Below are positions 44,468-45,088 of a stretch of 45,088 bases of DNA, piece by piece; position 1 is the stretch's first letter; every line of letters begins with the position of its first letter. This DNA comes from Lacisediminimonas sp. (lineage in GTDB: Bacteria > Pseudomonadota > Gammaproteobacteria > Burkholderiales > Burkholderiaceae_D), in contig NZ_JAUSNH010000176.1 of NCBI RefSeq assembly GCF_030645335.1, positions 1-45,088 of the forward strand, read 5' to 3'. The notes under the pieces were generated by a model. It did no database searches, was not told the origin of the DNA, and saw nothing but the letters and a program-made list of their open reading frames with translations. The position numbers and the translations under genes are program-made.

Positions 44468-45088
44468 TCAAAGCATCGATTGGATGGGAATGGTGCGGCG
44501 CTTTTCGCCGCCGAACAGGCTGGTCTCGGTACTGCCTTCAGAGCAGCCATTGCCGAACGAGAAGCCGCAGCCGCCGCGCAAGTCGAAGGCGTTTTCGGCG
44601 TACTCGCGATGCGAGGTCGGGATCACGAAGCGATCTTCATAATTGGCAATCGCCATGATCTGGTACATCTCCTCGACCTGGGCCACCGTAATGCCGGCCT
44701 GTTGCAGCACCTCCAGGTTCTGTATCTGGTCGACATGCTTGCCACGCTGGTAGGCGCGCATGGCCAGCATTCGCTCCAGCGCGCGCACCACCGGCGCCGG
44801 GTCGCCTGCGGTCAGCAGGTTGGCCAGGTACTGGACGGGGATGCGCATCTGCGCAATGTCAGGCAGCTCGCCGTTGATGCCGATGTGGCCGGCATTGGCG
44901 GCCGACGTGATGGGCGACAGCGGCGGCACGTACCACACCATCGGCAGCGTGCGGTATTCCGGATGCAGCGGCAAGGCCACTTTCCATTCCACCGCCATCT
45001 TGTACACCGGGCTGTTGCGCGCACCGTCCATCCAAGCGTCGGGAATGCCGTCGGCGCGGGCTTGGGCAATCACTTTCGGATCGTTCGG
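44468..45088 (-). CDS. narH: Respiratory nitrate reductase beta subunit (partial, C-terminal part)
   Basis: The last 206 codons of NarH, the iron-sulfur electron-transfer subunit, running out of the right edge of the window. The NDPKVIAQ, SPVYKMAVEWKVALPLHPEYR, LPMVWYVPPLSP and AMRAYQRGK stretches are characteristic. The GTG at 45073 is internal, since the frame continues to the edge. The four-cluster ferredoxin N-terminal half, and probably narG, lie outside. The gene ends 17 bases before narJ. Confidence 0.96.
   Translation of the reverse strand, partial: PNDPKVIAQARADGIPDAWMDGARNSPVYKMAVEWKVALPLHPEYRTLPMVWYVPPLSPITSAANAGHIGINGELPDIAQMRIPVQYLANLLTAGDPAPVVRALERMLAMRAYQRGKHVDQIQNLEVLQQAGITVAQVEEMYQIMAIANYEDRFVIPTSHREYAENAFDLRGGCGFSFGNGCSEGSTETSLFGGEKRRTIPIQSML

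Overview
The window is GC-rich, densely packed, chromosomal-looking DNA from a betaproteobacterium. The pilBC pair, the narHJI-ppiC order and the overall protein flavour suggest Burkholderiales, most likely Oxalobacteraceae (Herbaspirillum/Noviherbaspirillum/Herminiimonas/Massilia type). The genus is inferred from protein similarity recalled by eye, not from a search. No rRNA, tRNA, CRISPR array, insertion sequence or prophage was seen.

Layout. (1) 1-2653: end of pilB, then pilC (type IV pilus motor and platform); the expected pilD is not downstream. (2) 2736-6419: a giant AsmA-like DUF748 envelope protein, convergent with pilC. (3) 6537-14059, minus strand: a compact run of radical SAM ArsS-like protein, a TVP38-flavoprotein fusion, a DUF3047 protein, PhnD-PhnE-PhnC type oxyanion ABC transporter and an atypical metallophosphoesterase, mostly joined by 4-base ATGA overlaps. 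(4) 14278-15375: MscS-type channel. (5) 16011-26243: a stress and homeostasis neighbourhood with a P-type cation ATPase, phosphoribosyltransferase, alpha/beta hydrolase, PlsC-like acyltransferase, kinase-fold protein, PRPP synthetase, CBS-pair protein, Hsp20 and an HPP-CBS membrane protein. (6) 26375-35082: a putative carboxylic-acid uptake and CoA-catabolism unit: NitT/TauT-type ABC transporter, enoyl-CoA hydratase, acyl-CoA synthetase and two acyl-CoA dehydrogenases, with a divergent LysR regulator behind a clear operator-like dyad. (7) 35083-37529: a small accessory island with a possible 52-codon ORF coupled to a GNAT acetyltransferase, and a lower-GC, AbiE-like toxin-antitoxin pair whose toxin candidate ends in a KfrB-like domain. 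(8) 37530-45088, minus strand: one long operon entering from the right edge, narH-narJ-narI-ppiC-carbonic anhydrase-nrdJ-nitroreductase-small RNR-linked protein.

How it fits together. Region 8 links nitrate respiration to an oxygen-independent, B12-dependent ribonucleotide reductase, which makes sense for anaerobic growth. However, the encoded NrdJ has Arg where the thiyl-radical Cys of the N-x-C-x-E motif should be, so its activity is doubtful. Region 3 looks like an arsenic/phosphorus oxyanion module without its usual arsM partner. Region 6 looks like a dedicated uptake and beta-oxidation-type pathway for an unidentified acid. Several long perfect or near-perfect palindromes (14124-14151, 15723-15744, 26325-26360, 34079-34100, 36053-36084) sit in intergenic regions and are candidate operators or RNA hairpins.
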